Source of the DNA: Roseibium sp. HPY-6
GTDB lineage: Bacteria > Pseudomonadota > Alphaproteobacteria > Rhizobiales > Stappiaceae
Reading direction: 5' to 3'
DNA length: 64,000 nt
Assembly: GCF_040530035.1 (NCBI RefSeq)
Contig: NZ_JBEWCD010000001.1
Coordinates: forward strand, 62,001 to 126,000
Each line of letters begins with the position of its first letter. The first letter of the stretch is position 1. A program made the translations under genes and the position numbers. Of this stretch, positions 10,711 to 17,619 are shown in pieces. Under the pieces are notes generated by a model that saw only the letters and a list, made by a program, of their open reading frames with translations, had not been told where the DNA came from and did not search any database.

Positions 10711-12057
10711 ATGTCCCCGGTCACACGCAAAAATTCCGGTTCCGGCCGCGTTTTCCGCTACGATTACAGGACAGCGGGCATCGGCCCGTCCCGTTGGGGC
10801 CTTTTTGTCATGATCCCGTTCCTTCTGCTGCTGGCAGCCTGGGCAAGTTATGCTCCATTGAGTGCAGCCGCCATTGCAGATGGCGCGGTTGTGCTGGATC
10901 ACGACCGCAAGACCGTTCAACACCTTGAAGGCGGCATCATTGAAGACGTTCTGATCGCTGAAGGTGAGACGGTTACCCATGGCCAGTCGATCCTGGTTCT
11001 GCGCGACGTCAAGCAACGTGCACAGTTGGACACGCTCAAGTTTCAGCTCGCGAGTGCCCGGGCGCTGAAAAGCCGCTTGGTCGCAGAACGCAATGAGACC
11101 AGTGAGCTGGACTTTTCATCGCTTGAAACGGATATCGACCTGGCGGACGAAACCTTTGCGTCCCTGCGCCAATTGCAAACCAGGCTCTGGAAGAGCCGCG
11201 CCAAGGCAATTCAAACCAAAATCGATCTGATCGAAGCCAACAAGTCAGCAATCGTCAAACAGATTGACGGGCTGAATCATCAAATCAGATCCGCCAGCAC
11301 CCGTCGCGATCTGGTGGCGACCGAACGCGAAGCGGTTCTGTCGCTTCACAAGAAGAAACTCACGACAAACAACCGACTGATGGAACTTAACCGGAATGCC
11401 GCCCGGCTGGAGGGTGAAGTCGGCATGCTGACTGCATATATTGGCCAGCTTGAACGGGAAATTTCTGCAGCAGACATAGAAATCATCGACTTGCGGACCG
11501 AGTTCCAGAGCAGGATTTTACAGGAATTGCAAACTGTCTCGCTGCGCATTCAGGACCTAGAGCATCAGATGACAGCGACAAAAGATCTGCTGGCTCGAAC
11601 GATCATTCGAGCGCCCGCGAATGGCATCGTCCTCGATCTGCAAGTGCAGAGTCGCGGTGCCGTTGTCGGGCCGGGTCAGCGACTTCTTGAAATCGTACCG
11701 GAAGAAGACCGGCTCATTGTAGAAGCCCGGCTCAAACCAAACGATATCGACCTGGTGACGACTGGCACGCCCGCAAAAGTCCAGTTGTCGGCTTACAAGG
11801 CGCGAAAAATCCCGAAACTGGACGGCACGGTTTTGAGCGTCTCGGCAGATGTCATCGCGGATCCATCGACAGGCGAGCGCTACTTTAAGGCGCGTGTTCT
11901 GGTCAGCGACAAGATGATGGATGAACTCAAGGCCGATATCGCGCTTCATCCCGGCATGCAGGCGCAAGTGTTTTTCCTCGCGGGCGAACGCACGGTTGCC
12001 GACTACCTGTTATCGCCAATCACGGATGCCACCTACCGCGCATTCCGGGAGGACTAA
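10711..12057 (+). CDS. Type I secretion periplasmic adaptor (HlyD family)
   Basis: A 448-residue membrane-fusion protein linking the ABC exporter to an outer-membrane TolC-type channel. One membrane helix lies near residues 25-48 (WGLFVMIPFLLLLAAWASYA). It is followed by a lipoyl-like half-motif (VQHLEGGIIEDVLIAEGETV), a long coiled-coil hairpin, the second lipoyl half (IIRAPANGIVLDLQV) and a C-terminal beta domain with HPGMQAQVFF. The gene begins 4 bp after the ABC transporter and must be co-transcribed with it. No TolC gene is nearby, so a chromosomal one is probably shared. Confidence 0.92.
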   Translation: MSPVTRKNSGSGRVFRYDYRTAGIGPSRWGLFVMIPFLLLLAAWASYAPLSAAAIADGAVVLDHDRKTVQHLEGGIIEDVLIAEGETVTHGQSILVLRDVKQRAQLDTLKFQLASARALKSRLVAERNETSELDFSSLETDIDLADETFASLRQLQTRLWKSRAKAIQTKIDLIEANKSAIVKQIDGLNHQIRSASTRRDLVATEREAVLSLHKKKLTTNNRLMELNRNAARLEGEVGMLTAYIGQLEREISAADIEIIDLRTEFQSRILQELQTVSLRIQDLEHQMTATKDLLARTIIRAPANGIVLDLQVQSRGAVVGPGQRLLEIVPEEDRLIVEARLKPNDIDLVTTGTPAKVQLSAYKARKIPKLDGTVLSVSADVIADPSTGERYFKARVLVSDKMMDELKADIALHPGMQAQVFFLAGERTVADYLLSPITDATYRAFRED

Positions 12058-12139
12058 TGCTGCCACCCAGTCAGCGTGAACAAGCTCATCCATTCGTAAA
12101 TCAGACAAAAACTCACCCGGGCCGGAGGCCTGATCCAAC

Positions 12140-13024
12140 ATGTCGAATGCTTTCCCAGTTCTGCGAAAACACCCGGAACTTGAAGGAAAAAAGTTCCTTA
12201 TTGGCATCGGTGCGTCCAAATGCGGCACGAGCTGGCTTTACCGCTATTTGCAGACTTTGCCGGAAGTGACCGTATCCCCGCTCAAGGAAGTCCATTTCTT
12301 TGATCGAAAATATTCAAAATTTGCCGTTGAACCGATAGACACGTTGTCACTGAGACGGGTTGAGCAGTATCTCGGCGCAAATGTTGATCTGGTCAAACAG
12401 TTGGAGAGGAACCCTCATTTTCAGGCAAGCGTCGATCGCCTGCAGATGATGTACGACGACAATGCCTATTTGAGCCATTTTGCCAGGATCAGTGAAGACA
12501 CAACAAAAACGCTCGTCGATATCACGCCCGCTTATGCAGTAATCGGCGAGAACGGCTTCCGGGAGATGCAGCATTATTGCAACTCGCAGAATGCGTTATT
12601 GAACATCGTCTTCATCATGCGGGACCCGGTTGACCGTCTCTGGTCTCAGTTGCGCCACACGCAGCAAAGACACCCGGACATGGATGTTGCAAAAGGATGG
12701 TCCGACATGATTTGCGACGAGTCGATCATCAAGCGCACCGATTACCGCGCAACTATCGAAGCGCTGGATGAGGTTTTTCCTCAATATCAGGTCAGCTACC
12801 TGTTTTATGAGAACCTCTTTTCCGAGGAAACGCACCGCGACATCTGCAGGATCGCGGATGCGGAATTCAAAGCAGCCGACGCAGATACAAGACAAAACGA
12901 AACGACTGTGAAACTGCCCATCTCTAAAGAAATTCATGAGCGGCTCTACGAACTCCTTGAGCCTCAATACCATTATTGCAAACAGCGATTTGGTGACGCG
13001 CTCCCGTCGGCCTGGTCAGGTTGA
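12140..13024 (+). CDS. Sulfotransferase family protein (PAPS-dependent)
   Basis: A 294-residue sulfotransferase. The 5'-phosphosulfate loop GIGASKCGTSWLYR lies at residues 22-35. KEVHFFDRKY follows, and the 3'-phosphate motif FIMRDPVDRLWSQ lies near residues 158-170. These features fit the NDST/TPST-like family that moves sulfate from PAPS to protein tyrosine or glycans. GGAGG lies upstream of the ATG. It starts 82 bp after the HlyD gene and is followed by two tandem small acidic peptide genes, which suggests that it modifies a secreted peptide. The acceptor cannot be proven from sequence; a surface glycan is the alternative. Confidence 0.85.
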   Translation: MSNAFPVLRKHPELEGKKFLIGIGASKCGTSWLYRYLQTLPEVTVSPLKEVHFFDRKYSKFAVEPIDTLSLRRVEQYLGANVDLVKQLERNPHFQASVDRLQMMYDDNAYLSHFARISEDTTKTLVDITPAYAVIGENGFREMQHYCNSQNALLNIVFIMRDPVDRLWSQLRHTQQRHPDMDVAKGWSDMICDESIIKRTDYRATIEALDEVFPQYQVSYLFYENLFSEETHRDICRIADAEFKAADADTRQNETTVKLPISKEIHERLYELLEPQYHYCKQRFGDALPSAWSG

Positions 13025-13249
13025 TTTCACGCTTTTGAAAGTCAGTCCAGCCCAGGTAGCTCGCCCTCAGCATAAGAACATATATAGAACAAAAAACTCG
13101 AAAGCCGCGGCGCAAAGGCGCAAACCGTCTGAAAAAATTGAGACAATTCAACCCAGGCGCAGACAAGGGATTGGTACATTGCCTCCCCATATTCTCTTCA
13201 GTCGACGGTGAAACTGCCGGGCGGCTTTATTTAAACAGGAGTTTTAATA

Positions 13250-13426
13250 ATGGTTGAAGATACATCTTGGTTTGCAATTGATGTTTATGCCTTCGAAGAC
13301 GACACTGATACGGCGACGTTTTCCGGTGACAGCTATGAGGTCGCTACGGACAATGACCGTGGCACGCAGACAATCGCAACCGACAAGGTTTCGGATGCGG
13401 ACAAGCGTTCTGCAAAGCGTCGCTAA
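13250..13426 (+). CDS. Small acidic peptide, copy 1 (candidate sulfated, secreted peptide)
   Basis: A 58-residue peptide with no recognised family. AGGAG lies 8 nt before the ATG. The N-terminal 20 residues are acidic and differ from copy 2. From DTATFSGDSYEVA onward the two copies differ at only three positions and end in a basic tail (DADKRSAKRR). Tyr29 sits in GDSYEVA with acidic neighbours, as in protein-tyrosine sulfation sites. Most nucleotide differences between copies in the shared part are at third codon positions, so the frame is under selection. It has no double-glycine leader or Sec signal. Function is inferred from the exporter and sulfotransferase next to it. Confidence 0.7.
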   Translation: MVEDTSWFAIDVYAFEDDTDTATFSGDSYEVATDNDRGTQTIATDKVSDADKRSAKRR

Positions 13427-13453
13427 GGCCTATTTTTAAAGGATTTGACAGCA

Positions 13454-13479
13454 GGTGGCAGCACCCAGGTCCTGCCACC
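13454..13479 (+). terminator. Hairpin after peptide gene 1
   Basis: An 8-bp stem (GGTGGCAG/CTGCCACC) has a 10-nt loop and lies 28 bp after the stop. No T-tract follows, so it may stabilise the mRNA 3' end or terminate weakly, allowing readthrough into copy 2. Confidence 0.55.
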
Positions 13480-13775
13480 GGCCCTTTCAACCCGAACCAG
13501 CGGGATTGCAAATAATTGCGGCAAAGTCGGATCGGCTCTGCCAAGACCACGGGCAATCCCGGGACAATAAATAGCCTTGCTGCCCCGTTCACAGCACAAG
13601 AACATATCAGGAACAATGCAAGGCAAGCAACTAGGGTACAAACACGCAATCCGGTTGAAAAAATTGAGACAATTCAATCCTGTTGCGGACAAGGGATTGA
13701 TACGTTGCCTCCCCATATTCCTCTCAGTCGACGGCGATACTGCTGGGCGACATTTTTTAAACAGGAGACTGAAAA

Positions 13776-13955
13776 ATGATTGAAGACGGAGTTTTGTTCG
13801 AACCTGTTTTTGGTTCTTTCGAAGACGGCGACGCTGACACGGCGACATTTTCCGGTGACAGTTATGAGGTCGCTAGCGATAACGACCGTGGCACGCAGAC
13901 AATCGCAACCGACAAAGCTTCGGATGCGGACAAGCGTGGTGCAAAGCGCCGCTAA
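13776..13955 (+). CDS. Small acidic peptide, copy 2 (candidate sulfated, secreted peptide)
   Basis: A 59-residue paralogue of the peptide at 13250. AGGAG lies 8 nt upstream of the ATG. The first 20 residues diverge from copy 1 except for a shared M-(V/I)-E-D start and an FED motif. The rest is nearly identical, including GDSYEVA with Tyr30 and the basic tail DADKRGAKRR. Two dibasic sites (KR and RR) end the peptide. A variable N-terminal half and a fixed C-terminal half suggest that one part is a recognition segment and the other carries the activity. Which is which is unknown. Confidence 0.7.
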   Translation: MIEDGVLFEPVFGSFEDGDADTATFSGDSYEVASDNDRGTQTIATDKASDADKRGAKRR

Positions 13956-13982
13956 GCAAATTTTTTAAGGTATTTGACAGCA

Positions 13983-14016
13983 GGTGGCAGCACCCAGGTC
14001 CTGCCACCTACTTTTT
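13983..14016 (+). terminator. Intrinsic terminator after peptide gene 2
   Basis: The same GGTGGCAG/CTGCCACC stem as copy 1, here followed by CTTTTT. It probably ends the secretion/sulfotransferase/peptide transcript. Confidence 0.75.
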
Positions 14017-14226
14017 GCATCTGAAACAGCGTAACGACAAGTAATTACGGAAAAGTTGGATCATACTTGTCAATATTACAAGCGACTATTTCAAGATAAA
14101 AAGACTTCGATAGATTGCTGATTGCATGTAAAATACAATCTAAATTTGGATCAAACTGCACGTATTCACGCAGATTAATTTAAAATATCCATTTTTCATT
14201 ATGTAATTCTATTTAGTGCTTTCGAA

Positions 14227-14400
14227 CAGCATGGGCGTAAAACATCAGCCCCCGGTGCAAAAGAATGAGCACAAGGCGCTCTCCATCTTTTGACTTTACG
14301 CCCATGCTGCAGTGCGGTATCGATATGATGTTTGTGTTACCTGCAAACCCGGGAGGTCCTGTGATCTCACCGCCGCATTGTTCGCAGGACCTCCTTTTTT
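14227..14400 (+). ncRNA. Candidate structured small RNA with terminator
   Basis: A 15-bp perfect inverted repeat (14227-14241 with 14295-14309) encloses 53 nt. It is followed 42 nt later by a 10-bp stem (GGAGGTCCTG/CAGGACCTCC, 14352-14394) and TTTTTT, which forms a strong plus-strand terminator. No plus-strand gene ends nearby, so the terminator probably closes a non-coding transcript of roughly 180-220 nt. The minus-strand frame across the region has no ribosome binding site. Confidence 0.5.
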
Positions 14401-15052
14401 GACGTTTACTGAATGAATTTATTTTTTGACCAGTCCACAGCGGCGGCACCACGATCACAAGGCAACAGGTATTTTCTCTCAATCGCTCCGTAACGTCCAT
14501 GACGCCAAGCGCCGGCGAATTTCCGCATGACCCAATAGCGACACTGCGATCCGCCTTTTTTGCAGTGAGATTGAACCAAGGGCATTTGCTGAATTGCGCC
14601 ATACGCGTTTCAGCCGTCTCGTTGGTTCCAGGACTGCCAGGCCGCAAATCTTTGCCTGTCCGTTGGCGCACTCCAACGACTTGCAGGTTCGGCCACATCC
14701 GCATTCCAGCGGCAGCAGGCCAAGCAGGCTTTAGCAATTGAAAATTTGGTGCGGATGGAGGGACTTGAGTAAGAATTTACTCTGATATTTTTCAGATATT
14801 TAAGCCATTTTTCTTCAAATATGTACATCATTTTGTACATCATTTTGTACATCAAAATTGCAAAATTAGTGCGGCAATACTTTGAACCTTACAGCTAAAG
14901 AAAACAAGAAAGTTTTACACCATTCGGCGGCTCTGTGGCGGAGTGGAAATCCTGATCCACGATTGAAATCACTATACAATTTTGGAAAACTCTCTCGCCT
15001 AGGCGCACAGAAGCGCATGGGAAAAATGCGTTTTGGAAAACATTTTGGGCGA
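14401..15052. other. Region without recognisable genes
   Basis: AT-richer than its surroundings. It holds a short tandem TACATCATTTTG repeat (14824-14853), and no frame has a convincing start or family. I see nothing further in it. Confidence 0.4.
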
Positions 15053-15334
15053 CTAACCGGTCAAGTAGTTGAGCCAGATTCCAATGGCAGCGACGATTAC
15101 TGAAAACGCGACTGCGATAGCCGAGTACTTCGTCCACATTGCTGCTGATGCCTGCGCATCGGCAGCGGTCAATTGATGCCTCGCAGCCTCGATCTGCGCC
15201 GCTGCCACATCTCTTTGAACAGCCAAATCGCGTCGTTTAAACTCTAAATTGGTCCACTTGTCTTGTTGTGAGCCCGGTTCAGAGCCGTCTGATGCCAATT
15301 CCTCGTCCGACTTTCCTCTCAAATCAGCTCCCAT
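15053..15334 (-). CDS. Small coiled-coil membrane protein, unknown function
   Basis: A 93-residue protein. The N-terminal third is polar, the centre (about residues 30-60) is a charged, alanine-rich helix likely to form a coiled coil, and the C-terminus is one membrane helix (SAIAVAFSVIVAAIGIWLNYL). AAGGAG lies upstream of the ATG at 15334. The layout resembles small phage or host proteins anchored by a C-terminal tail. It lies just outside the tRNA-like element. I recognise no family. Confidence 0.7.
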   Translation of the reverse strand: MGADLRGKSDEELASDGSEPGSQQDKWTNLEFKRRDLAVQRDVAAAQIEAARHQLTAADAQASAAMWTKYSAIAVAFSVIVAAIGIWLNYLTG

Positions 15335-15377
15335 ACATACGCTCCTTAAGACTCACAGTTATTTTGCATCCAGAGCA

Positions 15378-15448
15378 TGCCCCCGACGGGACTCGAACCC
15401 GCGACTACCATCCTTCGACGGTGTGTTTCGCCGCTCCACTACGCGGGC
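15378..15448 (-). tRNA. tRNA-like element with abnormal anticodon arm (possible degenerate tRNA)
   Basis: The minus strand folds with acceptor arms GCCCGCG/CGGGGGC (one G-G mismatch), a D arm with GTG/CAC, a 5-nt variable loop, and a canonical T arm GCGGG-TTCGAGT-CCCGT. The anticodon arm is wrong: its best pairing is CCGTC/GATGG with only a 4-nt GAAG loop. Forcing a 7-nt loop (GTCGAAG, anticodon CGA) leaves two stem mismatches. CCA is not encoded. It lies just before the prophage genes, so it may be a damaged tRNA at an attachment site, or a tRNA-like RNA. Confidence 0.5.
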
Positions 15449-15681
15449 ACTGCTCCAGACCTGAGACAGCGGTGACCGGGAACCCCCAATCCTTCGGAAA
15501 AGCCTTATCCTAGCGGACCGCTGAATTTCGTTTGGCTCCTTATTTGGTTCCTTAGAATAACCGTATCACTCTGATCTCGATGCCTTGGACCCGACTCGTT
15601 TCTGAGTACATGCCCTTAGATCGGCATTGATTCCACAGAAAATAACCCCTCATCTTTAGCGCTAAACAGGGAGTAATCACT
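15449..15681. other. Region without recognisable genes at the prophage edge
   Basis: No coding frame is evident. A ribosome-binding-like AGGGAG precedes the broken gene at 15682. A prophage attachment site may lie here or in the tRNA-like element, but only one end is in the window, so no direct repeat can be matched. Confidence 0.35.
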
Positions 15682-15966
15682 ATGACCCGTTTGATAGCGA
15701 ACCGGAAGAATTTGGTGCCAGCTTAAGGTCTTTATTAGAACGAGGGCTAGTTCCTTGACGATCCCGGTTGTGTAAGCCAGCTCTGCATAAGCATCGTCGC
15801 GACGTGCGCTTATTGGTGGCCTTTGAAAGAACCGTACGAACTTACGGCCAAAGGCCTGACAGCGTTAGTCAAAGGGGCGAATTGGCATTCAACTTCTACG
15901 CGAAGCTACAATGAGTGGGCGTTAACTGGCATTGGCGCCCACGCTCCTTATGAGACACATCAATAA
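15682..15966 (+). pseudogene. Frameshifted small gene remnant, unknown product
   Basis: ATG at 15682 follows AGGGAG, but its frame stops at once. A coding-like stretch (DPFDSEPEEFGASLRSLLER) runs in the neighbouring frame. After one compensating shift near 15752 a second stretch (containing WWPLKEPYELTAKGLTALV) runs to the stop at 15966. Two small indels would restore one protein of about 93 residues. The family is unknown. Its 3' end converges on the gene at 15960. Confidence 0.35.
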
Positions 15967-16286
15967 CAACCATCGGTCTGGAAAACTTGACCACCAACAA
16001 AGTATTCCATTTTCCGATATGGCTTGAAATGTGCCCGTAAAACCGGCGCCTCGGCAGTGCCCACGAGCTGTGCAGCGACTACAAGCTTGTTTTCGCCACT
16101 CTCGACCGCCAAAACAAGATACCGAGCGCTTTGGGTATCAGGGTTTATGACAACATAACGGTCACCTTCGCTGTAAATGACCTGATATTCACGTCCTGGA
16201 TTTTCGCATCTCAGATCGTAGTCATCTGCAAAACAAATTGTTGGGATGAACAACAACGCTAAGAAAAATTTTGCAGATACAGTCAC
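15960..16286 (-). CDS. Exported small protein, unknown function
   Basis: About 108 residues. An N-terminal signal peptide (SAKFFLALLFIPTICFADD) precedes a mature region with two Cys (DLRCENPG and the C-terminal TDGCY) that could form a disulfide. The GTG at 16286 is chosen because AGGAG lies about 10 nt upstream. An in-frame TTG at 16304 overlaps the preceding stop. It is the last gene of a run of very small prophage genes read leftwards from 17541. Confidence 0.6.
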   Translation of the reverse strand: MTVSAKFFLALLFIPTICFADDYDLRCENPGREYQVIYSEGDRYVVINPDTQSARYLVLAVESGENKLVVAAQLVGTAEAPVLRAHFKPYRKMEYFVGGQVFQTDGCY

Positions 16287-16300
16287 TTCTGCTCGGCTCC

Positions 16301-16621
16301 TCAATCTTCAAAGAGAATAACGCTAGTATTAATGTCTTTATCAGCCAACACCGGCGAACCACTCCAAATACCTCGCCTCCATGTGCAAATCTTGTAATGA
16401 TTGACAGCCTCGAAAATAGCGTACACCGGCGCATCGCCTGTGTCGAAGTACTCCGGAAGAGGTTCACCTACGCGAGAACTTATCCGCTCGTCTTTATGAG
16501 TCCAAGCTAAACCGTAAATGCGCCGCCCGGTTCGCAGGGGAACACCTAAATTCTTGCGTGCAATCTCATAGATTTTTTCTGCTTCTTCAGTGTCTTCTGT
16601 ATCGGGAACAAAGAACTTCAC
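16301..16621 (-). CDS. Hypothetical small prophage protein
   Basis: A 106-residue soluble protein starting at GTG with AAGGGG upstream. It has an acidic N-terminus (VPDTEDTEEAEKIYEIARKNLG) and a central RRIYGLAWTHKDE. I recognise no domain. It lies between two other small genes with short spacers, probably one transcript. Confidence 0.6.
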   Translation of the reverse strand: MKFFVPDTEDTEEAEKIYEIARKNLGVPLRTGRRIYGLAWTHKDERISSRVGEPLPEYFDTGDAPVYAIFEAVNHYKICTWRRGIWSGSPVLADKDINTSVILFED

Positions 16622-16668
16622 CTTTCACGCCCCTTTACTTTCAAACCGGGAATTCCCGGTTCGGCTCC

Positions 16669-16914
16669 TCATGAGTCACTATTCGTTTTCAGCTTCGTCG
16701 CTTGAACACTCTCGCCAGTGTCGAGATTTCGAATCTCGAAACCCTTTTCTGCATACTTGTTTTTCTCTATCTGGAGAGACGCCGTGGGAAGCCAATTAAT
16801 GGAAGTGGTTATGTCACCAGGGGATATTTCAAACCTCACCCCGTCAAACATCTGAAGTTCTCTACCATTTCGGCGCACCGACAAAAGTGTTGAGTCTTCC
16901 ACCATAACACGCAT
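16669..16914 (-). CDS. Hypothetical small prophage protein
   Basis: An 81-residue soluble protein. AGGAGA lies directly before the ATG at 16914. The sequence looks beta-rich (STLLSVRRNGRELQMFDGV) and has no membrane segment. The preceding 37-residue gene ends 7 bp upstream, so translation may be coupled. The family is unknown. Confidence 0.6.
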   Translation of the reverse strand: MRVMVEDSTLLSVRRNGRELQMFDGVRFEISPGDITTSINWLPTASLQIEKNKYAEKGFEIRNLDTGESVQATKLKTNSDS

Positions 16915-16920
16915 TTCTCC

Positions 16921-17034
16921 TTAGTTTCCTCCGCGAATTTTCAAACGAATGAACCATCCGGCGAATGCCATCAGCACGGCAGCCAACACTGCCATCACCC
17001 AACTAAGGGGAGACCCCGGGCCATCTCGAACCAT
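16921..17034 (-). CDS. Very small single-span membrane protein (37 residues)
   Basis: The frame from ATG 17034 encodes one hydrophobic helix (SWVMAVLAAVLMAFAGWFI) followed by a basic end (RLKIRGGN). It sits tightly between neighbours: the upstream gene stops 4 bp earlier and the next starts 7 bp later. In phages, such proteins near the tail end are often holin-like or lysis regulators. That role is inference from position and shape. Confidence 0.55.
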   Translation of the reverse strand: MVRDGPGSPLSWVMAVLAAVLMAFAGWFIRLKIRGGN

Positions 17035-17037
17035 CTC

Positions 17038-17181
17038 CTAGACAATGCTGTCGACAACACCGAGTGCCGCGCCAATTGTCAGGGCTTTGGACAATTTGCG
17101 TGTGAGTAAGCCTGCAATGAGCCCGCCAACACCCGAAATGCTTGGTATTTTTACGAGTAATATCGTGAGAAGAGTCTCAAT
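17038..17181 (-). CDS. Very small hydrophobic protein (47 residues), non-standard start
   Basis: The frame ending at 17038 encodes a hydrophobic, glycine-rich sequence (IPSISGVGGLIAGLLTRKL, then LTIGAALGVVDSIV). No ATG, GTG or TTG is in frame. The best start is ATT at 17181, with AAAGG 6 nt upstream. It could form one or two short membrane helices, like many holins or tail-proximal proteins. The exact start is uncertain. Confidence 0.45.
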   Translation of the reverse strand: METLLTILLVKIPSISGVGGLIAGLLTRKLSKALTIGAALGVVDSIV

Positions 17182-17199
17182 TTCAGACCTTTACGCTCC

Positions 17200-17541
17200 T
17201 TACTCAGTCGATCCGAATTCAAACTTTTGGTGCTTTTTTCCTTGCACAGCCTGCTCCCAACAGAAAATTGTTATGTCTCGTTTGTGCTTTTCAAAAACCC
17301 GCGAAGCCTTAATAATACCGCCCATAAACGTGATGTGATTTTGCTCAATAGCTTCTTCGTTGGTCGCATACTGTGTGCTGGTCCAGACAAGCCGGGCATG
17401 ATCGATCTGCTCCAGCGTCATTTCCTTCTGCGGCCTGCAGACATTTTCTGTCCGCGCCGTGTTGCCTGATATCTCATCAAAAACATCTAGAACCATTTCC
17501 AGAAGATTGTCGCCATCGCTGCAATGACGCCCCTGCCCCAA
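17200..17541 (-). CDS. Hypothetical prophage protein
   Basis: Up to 113 residues. The 5' end is uncertain: the ATG near 17500 (MVLDVFDEI) is an alternative to the one at 17541. The C-terminal half contains EKHKRDITIFCWEQAVQG and looks soluble. It is the first gene of the run of small minus-strand genes down to 15960. I recognise no domain. Confidence 0.5.
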   Translation of the reverse strand: MGQGRHCSDGDNLLEMVLDVFDEISGNTARTENVCRPQKEMTLEQIDHARLVWTSTQYATNEEAIEQNHITFMGGIIKASRVFEKHKRDITIFCWEQAVQGKKHQKFEFGSTE

Positions 17542-17584
17542 AAATTAACTAAACCTTGACAGCAACCCGTGCGTGTGGATTCCT

Positions 17585-17619
17585 CATAGTTGTATTGAGT
17601 ATCGGGGGATACAACTATG
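17585..17619 (+). promoter_or_regulatory. Hairpin over the start codon of the second VPLPA-CTERM gene
   Basis: A perfect 11-bp inverted repeat (CATAGTTGTAT/ATACAACTATG) has a 13-nt loop. The loop contains the ribosome binding site GGGGGA and the 3' arm ends exactly with the ATG at 17617. In mRNA the start codon would be buried in the stem, so translation may depend on melting or coupling. Confidence 0.6.

Larger units (their letters stand above)
13071..13480 (+). repeat. Tandem duplication unit, copy 1
   Basis: Copy 1 of a roughly 410-bp unit that recurs about 525 bp downstream. It contains an upstream block with the palindrome AATTGAGACAATT, a block around GACAAGGGATTG and TTGCCTCCCCATATT, the peptide gene, and a downstream hairpin. 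The flanks are similar and the 3' half of the gene is nearly identical. Confidence 0.85.
13597..14016 (+). repeat. Tandem duplication unit, copy 2
   Basis: Second copy of the unit that starts near 13071. It has the same AATTGAGACAATT palindrome, the same upstream block, the paralogous peptide gene and the same 3' hairpin, here followed by a T run. Confidence 0.85.

Noticed and set aside
11036..13649. Minus-strand frames across the secretion and peptide locus
   Set aside because: Shadows of the plus-strand genes, without ribosome binding sites or recognisable products.
14213..14737. Minus-strand frame of 174 codons
   Set aside because: No ribosome binding site, mixed composition, and it reads through two strong inverted repeats that fit a structured RNA and terminator better.
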